Below are positions 47,102-56,635 of a stretch of 64,000 nt of DNA, one piece after another (the stretch's first letter is position 1; every line of letters begins with the position of its first letter). The position numbers and the translations under genes were made by a program. This DNA is from Zoogloea dura. Lineage in GTDB: Bacteria > Pseudomonadota > Gammaproteobacteria > Burkholderiales > Rhodocyclaceae. The notes beneath the pieces were generated by a model that worked only from the letters and a program-made list of their open reading frames with translations, made no database searches and was not told the DNA's origin. The stretch is from assembly GCF_012927165.1 (NCBI RefSeq), contig NZ_JABBGA010000015.1:1-64000 (forward strand). The letters run 5' to 3'.

Positions 47102-47530
47102 ATGAAAGCCCATCCAGCCCTAGCCCTCCTGCTGGCGATCGCCCTGCTTCCGGGGACGGCCGCTTTCGCCCGGGGGCATGAACGCCCACATCAGCATGAC
47201 CGCTATGAACAGTCGCAACGCGGCCATCCCGGCCAGGGGCGAGCCGACGCAGGGCGCAGGAATCAGCACCGCGAACGGAGTTACGATCAGCAGCGCGAGC
47301 GGGACTACGGCGAGGAAGGCCGGGGCCGGGGGGCCGGCCCGAACCATAACTTCTATCGGGGCGATCGCCTCGACCGCGAATACCGCCACAACAACTACGT
47401 GGTGAACAACTGGCGCAGTCATCGCCTGAGCCCGCCGCCGCGGGGCTACCACTGGGTGCAGACCGGCGGCGACTACGTTCTGGTGGCCATCGCTACCGGC
47501 GTCATCCTGCAAATCCTGCTCAGCCACTGA
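47102..47530 (+). CDS. RcnB-family periplasmic protein
   Basis: 142 residues: signal peptide (1-23), a highly charged His/Arg/Glu/Gln-rich middle (about 24-80) and the RcnB domain near the C-terminus (YVVNNWRSHRLSPPPRGYHWVQTGGDYVLVAIATGVI). RcnB of E. coli helps nickel/cobalt homeostasis. The histidine-rich region is consistent with metal binding, but no efflux gene (RcnA) is adjacent. AAGGAGCC precedes the ATG. Confidence 0.82.
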   Translation: MKAHPALALLLAIALLPGTAAFARGHERPHQHDRYEQSQRGHPGQGRADAGRRNQHRERSYDQQRERDYGEEGRGRGAGPNHNFYRGDRLDREYRHNNYVVNNWRSHRLSPPPRGYHWVQTGGDYVLVAIATGVILQILLSH

Positions 47531-47632
47531 TTCCCCCGGCACGGTGAGCACCGCCGTACAGAACCCACTCTCCCTTTCACCTGGCCTTGGCCAGGGAGGG
47601 TGCCGGCTTCCCCTTGCGGTGCTCCCAAACCC

Positions 47633-47654
47633 CATCAGCCCGATTGGGCTGATG
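47633..47654 (+). terminator. hairpin between RcnB-like gene and phosphoketolase
   Basis: CATCAGCCC-GATT-GGGCTGATG, a 9-bp perfect stem, 102 bases after the RcnB stop and 144 before the phosphoketolase start. No T-run. A shorter CTGGCCTTGGCCAG palindrome precedes it at 47581-47594. May end the RcnB transcript or shape the phosphoketolase leader. Confidence 0.45.
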
Positions 47655-47797
47655 CCCTGGGCACTGGCCGGCACCACCTTTTCCGAGGTCACGGCAGTGC
47701 CCCTCCCCAAGCTCGCCGATGACAGTTCCACCACCGCCCGGATCCGTCGGTACCGCCACTTGCGTGGCGCGTCCGGGCCTCAACGGCAAACACGACC

Positions 47798-50176
47798 ATG
47801 ACCACGATCAGCCCCGATCTTCTGCGCCGGATGCACGCCTGGTGGCGGGCCGCCAACTATCTTTCGGTCGGGCAAATATACCTGCGCGCCAATCCGCTGC
47901 TCGAAGCGCCGCTCAGCCTGGCCCACATCAAGCCGCGCCTGCTCGGGCACTGGGGCACAACGCCTGGCCTCAACTTCATCTACGTGCACCTGAACCGGCT
48001 GATCCGCGAGCAAGACCTGAACATGATCAACATCATCGGCCCGGGCCACGGCGGGCCGGGCCTCGTGGCGAGCACATATCTGGAAGGCACGTACAGCGAA
48101 ACCTATCCCCACATCAGCCAGGACCGGGGCGGCATGCAGGCCCTGTTCCGACAGTTCTCATGGCCCTACGGCATCCCCAGCCACGTCGCGCCGGAAACCC
48201 CCGGCTCGATCCACGAGGGTGGCGAACTGGGCTATTCCCTTGCCCACGCCTATGGCGCAGCCTTCGACAACCCGGACCTGATCGTGGCCTGCATTGTCGG
48301 TGACGGCGAAGCCGAAACCGGCGCGCTGGCAACCAGCTGGCACTCGAACAAGTTTCTCAACCCGGTGCGGGACGGCGCGGTGCTCCCCATCCTCCACCTC
48401 AACGGCTACAAGATCGCCAACCCCACGGTGCTGGCGCGCATCGACCGTGGCGAGCTGGCCGAACTGTTCCGAGGCTACGGCTACGAACCCCATTTCGTCA
48501 TCGGCGACGACCCGATGACGATGCACGCACTGATGGCCACGACGCTCGACACCGTCCTCGCCGGCATCCGGTCGATCCAGGCCGCCGCCCGCGCTCCGGA
48601 TGCGCCCCGGCCGCCGCCCCGCCCCCGCTGGCCGATGATCGTGCTGCAAACCCCCAAGGGCTGGACCGGCCCGAAGACCGTCGACGGCCTGCCGGTGGAA
48701 GGCACGTGGCGCGCCCACCAGGTGCCCATTGCCGACTTCAAGGCACCCGAACACATCCGCCAACTGGAAGACTGGATGCGCAGCTACGCGCCGGGCGAGC
48801 TGTTCGACACCACCGGGCGCCTCCATCCGGAATTCGCCAGCCTCGCCCCCACCGGCGATCGCCGCATGGGCGCCAATCCCCACGCCAACGGCGGCGCGCT
48901 GCTGGTGCCGCTCCTGATGCCCGAGTTCCGCGACTTTGCCGTTGCCGTGCTCACGCCGGGCAGTGTCCGGGCCGAGGCCACCCGCGTGATGGGTCACTTC
49001 CTCGCCGAGGTGATGCGACGCAATCTGCCCAACGCCAACTTCCGCCTCTTCGGCCCCGACGAAACGGCCTCCAACCGGCTTGGCGCAGTCATCAACGTGA
49101 CCGGCAAGGCCTGGATGGCCGACATCGAGGCCGCGGACGACCATCTTTCGGCGGATGGCCGGGTCATGGAAGTGCTCAGCGAACATCTCTGCGAAGGCTG
49201 GCTCGAGGGCTACCTGCTTACCGGTCGCCACGGCCTGTTCTCGTGCTATGAAGCCTTCATCCACATCGTCGACTCGATGTTCAACCAGCACGCCAAGTGG
49301 CTCAAGGTGTGCCGCGAGATTCCGTGGCGAAAGCCGGTGGCGTCCCTCAACTACCTGCTCACCTCCCACGTATGGCGGCAGGACCACAACGGCTTCTCGC
49401 ACCAGGATCCGGGCTTCATCGACCACGTGGCCAACAAGAGCCCCGAGGTGGTGCGCATCTACCTCGCCCCCGACGCCAACTGCCTGCTGGCGATCACCGA
49501 TCACTGCCTGAAGAGCCGCAATTACATCAACCTGATCATTGCCGGCAAGCAATCGGAATGGCAGTGGCTCGACATCGAGTCGGCGACCGACCACTGCACC
49601 GCGGGGGCCGGCATCTGGCCATGGGCCAGCAACGACGGCGGAGATCCGGACGTGGTGATGGCCTGCGCGGGCGACGTGCCGACCCTGGAAACCCTGGCCG
49701 CCGTCACCCTTCTCCACGACTACGTGCCGGACATCCGTATCCGCCTCGTCAACGTGGTGGACCTGATGACCCTGCAGCCGCCCGCCGAACATCCCCACGG
49801 CCTCAGCGACGACGCCTTCGATGCCCTGTTCACCCGCGACAAGCCCATCGTCTTCGCCTATCACGGCTATCCGTGGCTGATCCACCGCCTCACCTACCGG
49901 CGCCACAACCACGCCAACCTGCATGTGCGCGGCTACAAGGAAGAAGGCTCCACCACCACGCCCTTCGACATGGTGGTGCTCAACAACATGGACCGCTATC
50001 AACTCGCCCTCGACGCCATCCGCCGCATCCCGCGCTTGCGCAACCGGGTGGACGAAGCCAGCGAACGCTACCGTCAGACCATCGCCCGGCACCGTGCCTG
50101 GGTCAGCGAGCACGGCGAAGACATGCCGGAAATCCGCGACTGGCACTGGACCGGGCTGCAGGCCGGGCTACGCTGA
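47798..50176 (+). CDS. xfp: D-xylulose 5-phosphate/D-fructose 6-phosphate phosphoketolase
   Basis: Thiamine-diphosphate enzyme cleaving xylulose-5-P (or fructose-6-P) with phosphate into acetyl-phosphate and an aldose phosphate. 792 residues, full family length. Hallmarks: [15 protein letters not shown] near 22, GPGHGGPGL near 78, the TDP motif GDGEAETG (about 167-174) with [18 protein letters not shown] near 287 and [10 protein letters not shown] near 418. Stands alone; no acetate kinase or phosphotransacetylase is beside it. Its stop codon falls within a REP-like palindrome (50158-50192). Confidence 0.95.
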   Translation: MTTISPDLLRRMHAWWRAANYLSVGQIYLRANPLLEAPLSLAHIKPRLLGHWGTTPGLNFIYVHLNRLIREQDLNMINIIGPGHGGPGLVASTYLEGTYSETYPHISQDRGGMQALFRQFSWPYGIPSHVAPETPGSIHEGGELGYSLAHAYGAAFDNPDLIVACIVGDGEAETGALATSWHSNKFLNPVRDGAVLPILHLNGYKIANPTVLARIDRGELAELFRGYGYEPHFVIGDDPMTMHALMATTLDTVLAGIRSIQAAARAPDAPRPPPRPRWPMIVLQTPKGWTGPKTVDGLPVEGTWRAHQVPIADFKAPEHIRQLEDWMRSYAPGELFDTTGRLHPEFASLAPTGDRRMGANPHANGGALLVPLLMPEFRDFAVAVLTPGSVRAEATRVMGHFLAEVMRRNLPNANFRLFGPDETASNRLGAVINVTGKAWMADIEAADDHLSADGRVMEVLSEHLCEGWLEGYLLTGRHGLFSCYEAFIHIVDSMFNQHAKWLKVCREIPWRKPVASLNYLLTSHVWRQDHNGFSHQDPGFIDHVANKSPEVVRIYLAPDANCLLAITDHCLKSRNYINLIIAGKQSEWQWLDIESATDHCTAGAGIWPWASNDGGDPDVVMACAGDVPTLETLAAVTLLHDYVPDIRIRLVNVVDLMTLQPPAEHPHGLSDDAFDALFTRDKPIVFAYHGYPWLIHRLTYRRHNHANLHVRGYKEEGSTTTPFDMVVLNNMDRYQLALDAIRRIPRLRNRVDEASERYRQTIARHRAWVSEHGEDMPEIRDWHWTGLQAGLR

Positions 50177-50192
50177 GCCAACCCGACCTGCA
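50158..50192. repeat. REP-like palindrome at phosphoketolase 3' end
   Basis: CAGGCCGGGCTACGCTGAGC / CAACCCGACCTGCAG forms a hairpin of the same family as the 38-43 kb repeats. The last codons and TGA (50174-50176) of the phosphoketolase are inside it. Confidence 0.65.
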
Positions 50193-50372
50193 GGACCGAG
50201 CGACATTGATCAACAAGGCGGCGGCGCCCCCACACGCCTTCCGGGCCGATGCGCTATGTGAGCTATCGAACGGAAGGGCAGGCATCAGTACCGTACCCTG
50301 CAGCTTCACGCCCCCATCGTTACAAGCCCGTCCGGGCGAGCGACGTTCTTCACTCCAGCCCGAGGAAATCTC

Positions 50373-50735
50373 ATGAACTATTCGATGGCCTTATCCGCAG
50401 CACTGATGGCGATGTCCTTGAGCGCCTGTGACAAACCGAAGGTGGAGACACCACCGCCGACCGTGGTCGCCGTTCCCGTACCCGTGCCGGTTCCGGGGCC
50501 AGCAGGGCCAACCGGAGCAACGGGCGATGCCGGTGCCAAGGGAACAACCGGCTCCGCCGGCGCCCCGGGCTACACCGGGGCCACCGGCGATACCGGTGCG
50601 GCAGGCAACACCGGAGCGACCGGTGACACCGGAGCGCCAGGCAACACCGGGGCCACCGGCGACACCGGCCAGACCGGAAAAACCGGCAAAACCGGCGGCG
50701 ACACGGTGATCGTCGTCCCGGAAACCAAGCGCTGA
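50373..50735 (+). CDS. collagen-like repeat lipoprotein
   Basis: 120 residues: lipoprotein signal with lipobox LSAC (Cys19), a proline/valine spacer ([13 protein letters not shown]), then about 21 Gly-X-Y triplets mostly Gly-Ala-Thr or Gly-Asp-Thr (about 41-106), ending in a short [12 protein letters not shown]. Such GXT arrays form collagen-like triple helices; being lipid-anchored, it probably stands on the outer membrane surface or in the periplasm. Only this short gene is present, with an 82-base spacing to the next ATPase start region; partner unknown. AT ribosome site GAGGAAATCTC is adequate. Confidence 0.78.
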   Translation: MNYSMALSAALMAMSLSACDKPKVETPPPTVVAVPVPVPVPGPAGPTGATGDAGAKGTTGSAGAPGYTGATGDTGAAGNTGATGDTGAPGNTGATGDTGQTGKTGKTGGDTVIVVPETKR

Positions 50736-50837
50736 GCCTCCCCGCCCCGCGCGAAGGTGGCGTAAGCGGACACGCTGACGCTGACTTCGCGCGGCAGATC
50801 GTCCGGGACGGTGAGGACGCGTGCTGGAGACCCCGAA

Positions 50838-53405
50838 ATGGCATCGGAAACACCGTCACGAGCCTGGTGGCTCGACCCGCCCGAAGGAGCCGCCGGGTCC
50901 GGTTCTCCGACAACCGGTCTGTCGAGTGCCGAAGCCCGTGCCCGACTAGCCCGATTTGGCCCCAACCTGTTCCGCGATCACCAGGAAAAGCCCTTGTGGC
51001 GGCAGTTCCTGTCCCGTTTCCAGAATCCCCTGGTCGTGCTGCTGCTGGTGGCCAGTGCGGTTTCTGCCATGACCGGCGAACTGACCAATTTCATCATCAT
51101 CTCGGTCATGGTGCTGTTCAGCGTCACGCTGGATTTTGTCCAGGAGCACCGGGCGGGCAAGGCGGCGGCCAGCCTGCGTCAGTCGGTTTCGGTGCAGGCG
51201 ACGGTGATCCGCGACGGCAAGCAGATCGATGTCGCCGTCACCGAGGTCGTGCCGGGCGATCTTGTCGTCCTCTCCGCCGGAAGCATGATCCCTGCCGATG
51301 GCCGGGTGATCGACGCGAACGACTTCTTCGTCAAGCAGGCTTTATTGACCGGCGAACCTTACCCCGTGGAAAAACGGCCGGGCGAACTGGCAGCGGGCAC
51401 CGTCGACATCCAGGATGCCGCCAACGCGGTGTTCATGGGCACCACCGTGATCAGCGGCAGCGCCCGGATTGAGGTTGTCAGAACCGGGGTCGGCACCGCC
51501 ATCGGTGCCATCGCCGACACCCTGACCCGGGCACCGCCGGCAACCGCCTTCGAGATCGGCACGCACCGTTTCGGCATGCTGATCATGCGCCTGACGATCC
51601 TGCTGGTGCTGTTCGTGCTGCTCGTCAACGCCTTCATGCACAAGCCATGGCTCGAGTCCTTCCTGTTTGCCGTGGCGCTCGCCGTGGGCCTGACGCCTGA
51701 ACTGCTGCCCATGGTGGTTTCGGTCACGCTGGCCCGCGGCGCGCAACTCATGGCCAGGAAAAAGGTGATCGTCAAACGCCTGGCGGCGATCCAGAACCTG
51801 GGGTCGATGGACGTGCTGTGCACCGACAAGACCGGCACGCTGACCGAGGCGAAGATCCGGCTGGAGAAACACACCGATCCACAAGGCGGGCCGAGCGAAC
51901 GGGTGCTCGAACTGGCCTATCTCAACAGCTTCTTCGAAACCGGCCTGAAGAGCCCCCTCGACGAGGCGATCCTCGCCCACCAGGAAATCGATGTGAGCGC
52001 CTGGAAGAAGATCGACGAAGTCCCCTTCGATTTCGAGCGGCGGCGCGTCTCGGTGCTGCTCGACAAGGGCAATGGCCGCCTCCTGGTCATCAAGGGCGCC
52101 CCGGACGAGATCATCGGCCTGTGCAAGCACTACGAAGAACAGGGCAATGTCGCCCAGATCCCGCTGGACAGGGCGGCCCTCGACAAGATCCACGCAGTGC
52201 AGGCCGATCTCGAGAAAGAGGGCTTCCGCGTCCTCGGCATCGCCTGGCGCGAGGCGTCCGCCACCCATTCCCACGCGACGGTCGGCGATGAAACGGAACT
52301 GGTCTTCGCAGGCTTCGCGGCGTTTCTCGACCCCCCAAAAGAAAGCGCCGGCGCCGCGCTTGCGGCCCTGACGGACAGCGGAATCAGCGTAAAGATCGTT
52401 ACCGGCGACAGTGAACTGGTGACCCGGCACGTGTGCGGACAACTCAATATCCCGGTCACCGGCATCCTCACCGGCAAGGAAATGGCCGTGATGGACGACA
52501 CCGCCCTGCGCGCCAGGGTGGAAAAGGCCAACCTGTTCTGCCGCGTCAACCCGGCGCAGAAAGAGCGCGTCATCCTCGCCCTCAAGGCCCGCGGGCATGT
52601 GGTCGGCTACCTGGGCGACGGCATCAACGACGCGCCCTCGCTACACGCGGCGGATGTGGGCCTGTCGGTGGATTCTGCGGTCGATGTGGCCAAGGAGGCC
52701 GCCGACATGATCCTGCTGGATCACGATCTGCACGTGCTCTACGACGGGGTGATGGAAGGCCGGCGCACCTTCGGCAACATCATGAAGTACATCATGATGG
52801 GCACCAGTTCCAACTTCGGAAACATGTTCAGCATGGCCGGCGCAGCCCTGTTCCTGCCCTTCCTGCCGATGCTCCCCACCCAGATCCTGCTCAACAACGT
52901 GCTCTACGACATGTCCGAGGTGCCGATTCCGCTGGACCAGGTGGACCCCGAGGAACTGCGCAAGCCCCGCGTGATGGACATCGGCTTCATCCGCAATTTC
53001 ATGCTGGTGATCGGCCCCATCAGTTCAGCCTTCGACTTCCTGATCTTCTACGTCATGCTCCACGTGCTGAACGCGGACGCCAGGCTCTTTCAGACCGGCT
53101 GGTTCATCGAGTCGCTGTGTACTCAGGTGCTGGTGATCTTCGTCATCCGCACCCGCGGCAATCCATTCAAAAGCCGCCCCCATGCAGCCTTGGTGGCAAC
53201 GTCACTGGGCATCGCAACGCTCGGCGCCCTGCTGCCATTTACACCGCTGGGCGCCTACTTCGGCTTCGTCCAGCCGCCGGCACAGTTCTACTTCATCCTT
53301 GGCGGCATGGCCCTGGCTTATCTCGTGGTCGTCGAAATCGCCAAGAGGGGGTTTTACCGGTGGTACGTAAGCGCCCGACCATCCCATCTTCTCCCAACCC
53401 CTTAG
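50838..53405 (+). CDS. mgtA: P-type Mg2+-transporting ATPase, MgtA type
   Basis: 855 residues of class P3B ATPase. N-terminal cation-ATPase domain, actuator motif TGEPYPVEK, phosphorylation site DKTGT with Asp330, KGAP in the nucleotide domain, GDGINDAPS hinge (about 595) and ten membrane helices. FALTPELLPMVV-like LTPELLPMVVSVTLARGA in helix 4 is characteristic of MgtA/MgtB. It drives Mg2+ import at low Mg2+. Start at ATG 50838; no MgtL-type leader or M-box is recognisable in the 100 bases upstream. Base composition is like that of the chromosome, in contrast to the next gene. Confidence 0.92.
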   Translation: MASETPSRAWWLDPPEGAAGSGSPTTGLSSAEARARLARFGPNLFRDHQEKPLWRQFLSRFQNPLVVLLLVASAVSAMTGELTNFIIISVMVLFSVTLDFVQEHRAGKAAASLRQSVSVQATVIRDGKQIDVAVTEVVPGDLVVLSAGSMIPADGRVIDANDFFVKQALLTGEPYPVEKRPGELAAGTVDIQDAANAVFMGTTVISGSARIEVVRTGVGTAIGAIADTLTRAPPATAFEIGTHRFGMLIMRLTILLVLFVLLVNAFMHKPWLESFLFAVALAVGLTPELLPMVVSVTLARGAQLMARKKVIVKRLAAIQNLGSMDVLCTDKTGTLTEAKIRLEKHTDPQGGPSERVLELAYLNSFFETGLKSPLDEAILAHQEIDVSAWKKIDEVPFDFERRRVSVLLDKGNGRLLVIKGAPDEIIGLCKHYEEQGNVAQIPLDRAALDKIHAVQADLEKEGFRVLGIAWREASATHSHATVGDETELVFAGFAAFLDPPKESAGAALAALTDSGISVKIVTGDSELVTRHVCGQLNIPVTGILTGKEMAVMDDTALRARVEKANLFCRVNPAQKERVILALKARGHVVGYLGDGINDAPSLHAADVGLSVDSAVDVAKEAADMILLDHDLHVLYDGVMEGRRTFGNIMKYIMMGTSSNFGNMFSMAGAALFLPFLPMLPTQILLNNVLYDMSEVPIPLDQVDPEELRKPRVMDIGFIRNFMLVIGPISSAFDFLIFYVMLHVLNADARLFQTGWFIESLCTQVLVIFVIRTRGNPFKSRPHAALVATSLGIATLGALLPFTPLGAYFGFVQPPAQFYFILGGMALAYLVVVEIAKRGFYRWYVSARPSHLLPTP

Positions 53406-53418
53406 CTCGCTAAACATC

Positions 53419-53446
53419 GTGTCCACTAGCCCATAGAAGTGGACAC
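53419..53446. terminator. perfect hairpin at a composition boundary
   Basis: GTGTCCACT-N10-AGTGGACAC, 9-bp perfect arms, immediately before the stop of the convergent regulator. Could be a shared terminator for the two converging genes or the end of an inserted element, as GC content drops right after it. Confidence 0.55.
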
Positions 53447-54145
53447 TTACTTCTCGCGCTCTCGGTATTCAGATAACAAACTCAACTCCTTCACAACAAC
53501 CCCACCGTAAACCGCTGCAATCAACCCTTCGGTCTCCAGTATTTTGAGCGCAGACCCTACCGACTGACGCGACATGCCAATTAATTCACCAAGCTCTGAA
53601 TGTGAAAGTTGAATAAAATTACTCATATCCGGGTAGAGAACCGGATTGTAGAGAGTCGCTATCGAACGTGCAACTCTTGCTGTCGGATCATTGAGCCGGT
53701 CAATATCCACCATCTTTATGAATTGCGCCAGTCGCTCGTTTAGCCTCTCGATAATGATGCGATTGAACTCAATACTGGTGTCAAGAAGATGCCTAAATGT
53801 TGGACCAGGCATGAATATCACTCGACTGTCGCGCATCGCTACAATATCGTACTGCCTTTCTATTCTCTTAAGCACAGAACCTTCTCCTACCCATCCACCA
53901 GTCGGAACACCAGTTAGCATTACAACCCTGCCAGTACGATGAACAGTGATAATTTTTAGAAGGCCTTCTGCGACCCCGATCCACGCTGAAGCCACACCCC
54001 CAATTCGAGCGACAGCTTCACCTTCAAAGTAATGACACTCATATGAACTTAAAAGCACCTGCTCCTGCGACGTTCGGGGAAGCGCCTTGAACCAGGTGGT
54101 TTCCTCTAGAATTGACTGAAGAGATTTCGGTGATTTTTTAATCAT
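53447..54145 (-). CDS. Crp/Fnr-family transcriptional regulator
   Basis: 232 residues: cyclic-nucleotide-binding-type beta-roll (about 20-140) and a C-terminal winged HTH (about 165-215; LSHSELGELIGMSRQSVGSALKILE). The N-terminal cysteines of FNR are absent, and the effector is unknown; WIGVAEGLLKIITVHRTGR fits the general roll. Base composition is clearly lower in GC than the upstream ATPase gene, a sign of recent transfer, shared with the tannase gene 270 bases away. It may control that gene. Confidence 0.85.
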   Translation of the reverse strand: MIKKSPKSLQSILEETTWFKALPRTSQEQVLLSSYECHYFEGEAVARIGGVASAWIGVAEGLLKIITVHRTGRVVMLTGVPTGGWVGEGSVLKRIERQYDIVAMRDSRVIFMPGPTFRHLLDTSIEFNRIIIERLNERLAQFIKMVDIDRLNDPTARVARSIATLYNPVLYPDMSNFIQLSHSELGELIGMSRQSVGSALKILETEGLIAAVYGGVVVKELSLLSEYREREK

Positions 54146-54284
54146 TGAAGTGCATTAATAATGCTTGAGGCTGCTGGACATGTCGCGCAACGAATACCAG
54201 GACCATCCGCTTTAAATGACGCAAAGCCTCGTACACGATCGAATCAAGGACCTTGCAATTCCAACGCACTTGAGCGCAATCAAG

Positions 54285-54324
54285 CCTACAGGTGGATGCA
54301 CCGTTTGACGCATCCACCGGTAGG
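54285..54324. repeat. extended palindrome CCTAC/GTAGG
   Basis: CCTACAGGTGGATGC and GCATCCACCGGTAGG flank a 10-base loop, a near-perfect hairpin of a REP type common in proteobacteria but different from the 38-43 kb family. It lies in the gap between regulator and tannase genes, which holds no other feature. Confidence 0.65.
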
Positions 54325-54416
54325 CCACTTGGGGTACCGGGCAGTGATTCGCACTGATGAAAGGAGTGCCGCCAGCCCCTACACTGACGGCACCTGCAAG
54401 TACGATATTTGACTTC

Positions 54417-56000
54417 TCAACTGCCAGCAGGCGTAGTGCAACTATAATTGGCGGCCTTGGTCGCGGCATTAACATCATTCGACGGGCCGGTATATCTCGG
54501 ATACTGAGGATAAACACAAATCGGTCGACTCAGAGCTTCACTACCGTCCGGATTGCGCTTTGTTGCAACAAGCGCCCCGGGACCGGCCCCCTCAGAAACC
54601 CATTTATCCAGTGCCGTTACAAGATCAACGGAGTCTGCACCAACGCCGCCATTACAGTGATTCACGCCAGGAGCAAGATAGAAGCGCATAAACTTGTCGG
54701 CATCAGCCTGTCCGCCCATTGCATCTTTGACACGCATGTAGTGCGAGACAGTTTGCTTGTAGCTCAGCGCCGCATCGGAAGTACCATGCCACAAGATCAA
54801 CTTCGCCCCCGAATTTGCGAATGGAGCTAGATTTGAATTTGTTGCATCATTCAATCCGGCCAATCCGCGCAATGCGGATGGATTCGAATCAATATCATAA
54901 GCAAGCGAATTTGCGGCTCCGCCTACAGCAAGGTAGTTCTTAATTGTAGTATCCTGAAACAGGAACTGAAGTGAATTACCTCCATCACCCGTTGCCCCCG
55001 TGAGCCACAATGCCCATCCCCCCGCATCGTCCTCGTTGCCTGTCAATGCCCAGCCAGCATGGGTATATGCTCCTCCGCCAAAGCTTGAAGCTTGGGTCCA
55101 AGCGCTCACCACTGCAAGTTGTGCATCAGACAGACATGAAGCGCCCTCTCCACCATTAGGACAGCGCAAAGACATCGGATCAAAGTGGCATCCCTCCGGA
55201 TCGGAAACGATTCCGTCGATGACTCCATCGGCACCATCACATGAGGATCTGACTGCCTTTGCAAGAAGCGCAACCTTGTCTGCTGGCATTGCCCCACCAG
55301 CAGCGGAGACGGCCTTTGCATTTCTATTGAACGCACCTGCGATCTGTCCTGTCCAGTTGTGCGCAGGAGCCCGAGCGATAACACCATCAAAAAGGAGTGG
55401 ATCTCGCTGAACGGCCATAAGCCCCTCTCGTCCGCCGTTCGAACACCCCTCAAAGTAAGATCGTTCAGGACCTTTACCCATGGCAACCGAAATCATCTCC
55501 TTCGCCGTCTGCGCTGTGGTCGGCACAGACCCTGATCCAAACAACGCCGCCAGAGATGGGTCAGCGGCGAACGACGCATCAACAGCGCTGCCGCGATGGC
55601 CACCATTACTCATGACCAGCACATAGCCTTTTGATATATTCCCAGGACTTAGAACCGATTGCCATACGGCAGGATCATTAATCGCACCATCGTACCCGCC
55701 CCCTCCGATGTAGAGCATCTTCCCATTCCAGTTATCAGGGATTTCCAATTCCACATCTAGAGTCGGGGCAATGGTTGCAGACACCCTGCAATATCTGGGA
55801 ATTGAATTATTGGCCTCGACAATCGTTGCAGAGGAAACAACAGCAGCTCCAATCTTCTTTCCACTCAGGTTCGCGCAGGCTTGCGCTGCTGAGACAATAG
55901 CGGGAGCTGACGATGAGCCTCCCCCGCCGCCACATGCAGACAACAGAGAAGCCGAAATAAAAGGAATAGCCAGCGACACCCTCGATAATGATTTTTGCAT
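54417..56000 (-). CDS. tannase/feruloyl esterase-family lipoprotein
   Basis: 527 residues: lipoprotein signal (lipobox LSAC then GGGGGSSS, Cys24), followed by a tannase/feruloyl esterase domain. Nucleophile serine is in the GCSNGGREG box (near 205), with LWHGTSDAALS (aspartate region, near 415) and VNHCNGG (histidine region, near 460) completing the triad, and paired cysteines around it (CDGADGVIDGIVSDPEGCHFDP). It likely hydrolyses esters of phenolic acids outside the cell. Start set at 56000 behind GGGGAGA; the longer reading is not signal-like. Base composition is low for the region. Confidence 0.87.
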   Translation of the reverse strand: MQKSLSRVSLAIPFISASLLSACGGGGGSSSAPAIVSAAQACANLSGKKIGAAVVSSATIVEANNSIPRYCRVSATIAPTLDVELEIPDNWNGKMLYIGGGGYDGAINDPAVWQSVLSPGNISKGYVLVMSNGGHRGSAVDASFAADPSLAALFGSGSVPTTAQTAKEMISVAMGKGPERSYFEGCSNGGREGLMAVQRDPLLFDGVIARAPAHNWTGQIAGAFNRNAKAVSAAGGAMPADKVALLAKAVRSSCDGADGVIDGIVSDPEGCHFDPMSLRCPNGGEGASCLSDAQLAVVSAWTQASSFGGGAYTHAGWALTGNEDDAGGWALWLTGATGDGGNSLQFLFQDTTIKNYLAVGGAANSLAYDIDSNPSALRGLAGLNDATNSNLAPFANSGAKLILWHGTSDAALSYKQTVSHYMRVKDAMGGQADADKFMRFYLAPGVNHCNGGVGADSVDLVTALDKWVSEGAGPGALVATKRNPDGSEALSRPICVYPQYPRYTGPSNDVNAATKAANYSCTTPAGS

Positions 56001-56153
56001 AGCCCTGAGTCTCCCCACTGTTGTGGTTTCAAAACTTGGTGAACGAAGCAAAGCAACACCTTGCGCTCGGATTCTATGGCTGCATGGCAAGTAACAATGT
56101 CGAAACGCCGACAGTTCGGCGACTTTTATGAAGCGATCTTCGCTTCCCTCTGA

Positions 56154-56520
56154 TGAATTGCCCTGGGTTTCTTGGACACCCTGTAGCCCCACTGCTGAAG
56201 TAGATCGCAGAAGTTCATGAAAACAAGGAAGTCACAGCAAGGTTTCACTTGAGGGTTCAAGACCGAGACGGTCCGTCAGGATGATGGGCATCCGGTCGCT
56301 GAGGTGACGGACCGACCGGGCGTGAGCTGCCACAGTCCGTATACGTGGATCAAACGCTACCGTGCTCCACCAACGTAGCGGGCCCCACAGGACCGCGAGA
56401 GCAAGGAGATCTGCCGCCTCAGGGTGGAGCTGCTCCGGGTGACAGCGGAGCAGGTCATCCACAGTGTGATCGAGCGGGCTATCGGCTGGCACCAACAATC
56501 ACCTACGCGATGTGGTCGAT
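56154..56520 (+). pseudogene. IS3-family OrfA remnant with left terminal repeat
   Basis: TGAATTGCCCTGGGTTTCTT at 56154 resembles the terminal inverted repeat of IS3-type elements. From ATG 56217 one frame reads MKTRKSQQGFT-stop-GFKTETVRQDDGHPVAEVTDRP, GVSCHSPYTWIKRYRAPPT-stop, and RESKEICRLRVELLRVTAEQ, a degenerate IS3 OrfA with two in-frame stops. Little of OrfB is left, and the rest of the 56001-56635 gap shows nothing else. Confidence 0.7.
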
Positions 56521-56635
56521 TCGCGCTCATTCACGAAGTTTTTGTCAAAATGTCTGCGCCAGCCCATAGCCTCACTTTCTGGCCAGAACTGAAAGCGGTG
56601 AAAAGCTCTTCCCTTTTAGCTTCATAGAGCCAGGA

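Noticed and set aside
56460-56630. IS3 OrfB remnant after OrfA
   Set aside because: The peptide can be read for a short stretch only and no DDE motif is visible; not annotated as a separate gene.
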